Source: Desulfocicer vacuolatum DSM 3385
Lineage (GTDB): Bacteria > Desulfobacterota > Desulfobacteria > Desulfobacterales > SURF-7
Direction of reading: 5' to 3'
Length of the DNA: 6,153 bases
NCBI GenBank assembly: GCA_945870015.1
Contig: CAMBQS010000219.1
Span: 1 to 6,153, forward strand
Below the pieces are notes generated by a model. It saw nothing but the letters and a program-made list of their open reading frames with translations. It searched no databases and was not told the origin of the DNA. Positions within the stretch are counted from its first letter, which is position 1; every line of letters starts with the position of its first letter. This document shows positions 5,867-6,153 of the stretch, piece after piece. Made by a program: the position numbers and the translations under genes.

Positions 5867-6153
5867 TTATTTTTCAGCGCCTCCTCCCAATACTGCATAT
5901 AACCTTACCTGGTTGGCGAGTCGGGCCAGACGGAGTGAGATAAGACCCTGCTGAGCAGCAAACAGGGATCGCTGTGCATCCAGGACGCCCAGGTAGCTGT
6001 CAATCCCCTTTGAATAGCGTTTATTGGAAAGGTTATAGGTATCGGCAATGGCATTGGTCAGCGATTGCTGAGCAGACACCTGCTGGTCTATCATACCCTG
6101 TACGGCAAGAGCATCAGCCACTTCCCGGAAGGCGGTCTGGATTGTTTTTTCAT
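5867..6153 (-). CDS. Outer-membrane efflux protein (TolC/NodT family), C-terminal fragment at window edge
   Basis: Ninety-four residues and a TAA stop are visible; the gene continues past the right edge. The fragment begins EKTIQTAFREVADALAVQG and holds RYSKGIDSYLGVLDAQRSLF, then ISLRLARLANQVRLYAVLGGG near the end. These are the familiar C-terminal features of outer-membrane factors of tripartite efflux systems: the AFxEVADAL helix, the YxxGxxSYLxVLDAQR helix, and a final LYxxLGGG. Such proteins form trimeric channels through the outer membrane and periplasm, working with an RND or similar pump and a membrane-fusion protein; those partners would lie outside the window. A complete protein is usually about 450-500 residues. 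A GTG lies within the fragment (6121), but the frame is open through it to the window edge and matches the family, so it is not the start. It converges on the HAD gene and is probably an unrelated unit. Confidence 0.93.
   Translation of the reverse strand, partial: EKTIQTAFREVADALAVQGMIDQQVSAQQSLTNAIADTYNLSNKRYSKGIDSYLGVLDAQRSLFAAQQGLISLRLARLANQVRLYAVLGGGAEK

Overview
The window looks like a stretch of chromosome from a Gram-negative anaerobe. An oxygen-sensitive glycyl radical enzyme, two probable lipoproteins and an outer-membrane efflux protein all point that way. The moderate G+C and the gene mix would fit a sulfate-reducing Desulfobacterota, but that placement is inference from general resemblance, with no marker gene to confirm it.

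Left half (1-2831, minus strand): a two-gene operon. A GntR/FadR-type (FCD) regulator is followed 12 bases later by a large glycyl radical enzyme (pyruvate formate-lyase superfamily). The enzyme runs off the left edge, so its C-terminal glycyl radical loop and any activase gene lie outside the window. Its active-site motif is Gly-Cys-Leu-Glu, so it is not a true pyruvate formate-lyase; its substrate cannot be read from the sequence.

Centre (2832-2994): a compact divergent control region. Leftward lies a promoter with a perfect TTGACA -35, a 17-bp spacer and an extended -10. Its -10/start region is overlapped by TGGTATTACCA, a perfect match to the FadR-family operator pattern TNGTNNNACNA, which suggests autoregulation of the regulator-enzyme operon. 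Rightward lies a second good promoter (TTGACC-17-TATAAA) with a 13-bp tandem repeat directly upstream of its -35.

Right half (2995-5851, plus strand): a three-gene cluster reading away from the control region. It encodes an exported ankyrin-repeat protein (probable lipoprotein), a membrane-anchored or lipoprotein alpha/beta hydrolase whose start overlaps the ankyrin gene, and a small cytosolic HAD phosphatase-like protein of the soluble P-type-ATPase-like group, 3 bases downstream. The first two should meet in the periplasm; why the HAD protein is with them is unclear.

Right edge (5867-6153, minus strand): the C-terminal end of a TolC/NodT-type outer-membrane efflux protein, converging on the HAD gene. 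An inverted repeat at the junction could terminate transcription from both sides.

No RNA genes, CRISPR arrays, insertion sequences or attachment sites were seen, and every stretch longer than about 165 bases is coding. The least explained items are the substrate of the glycyl radical enzyme and the purpose of the ankyrin-hydrolase pair.
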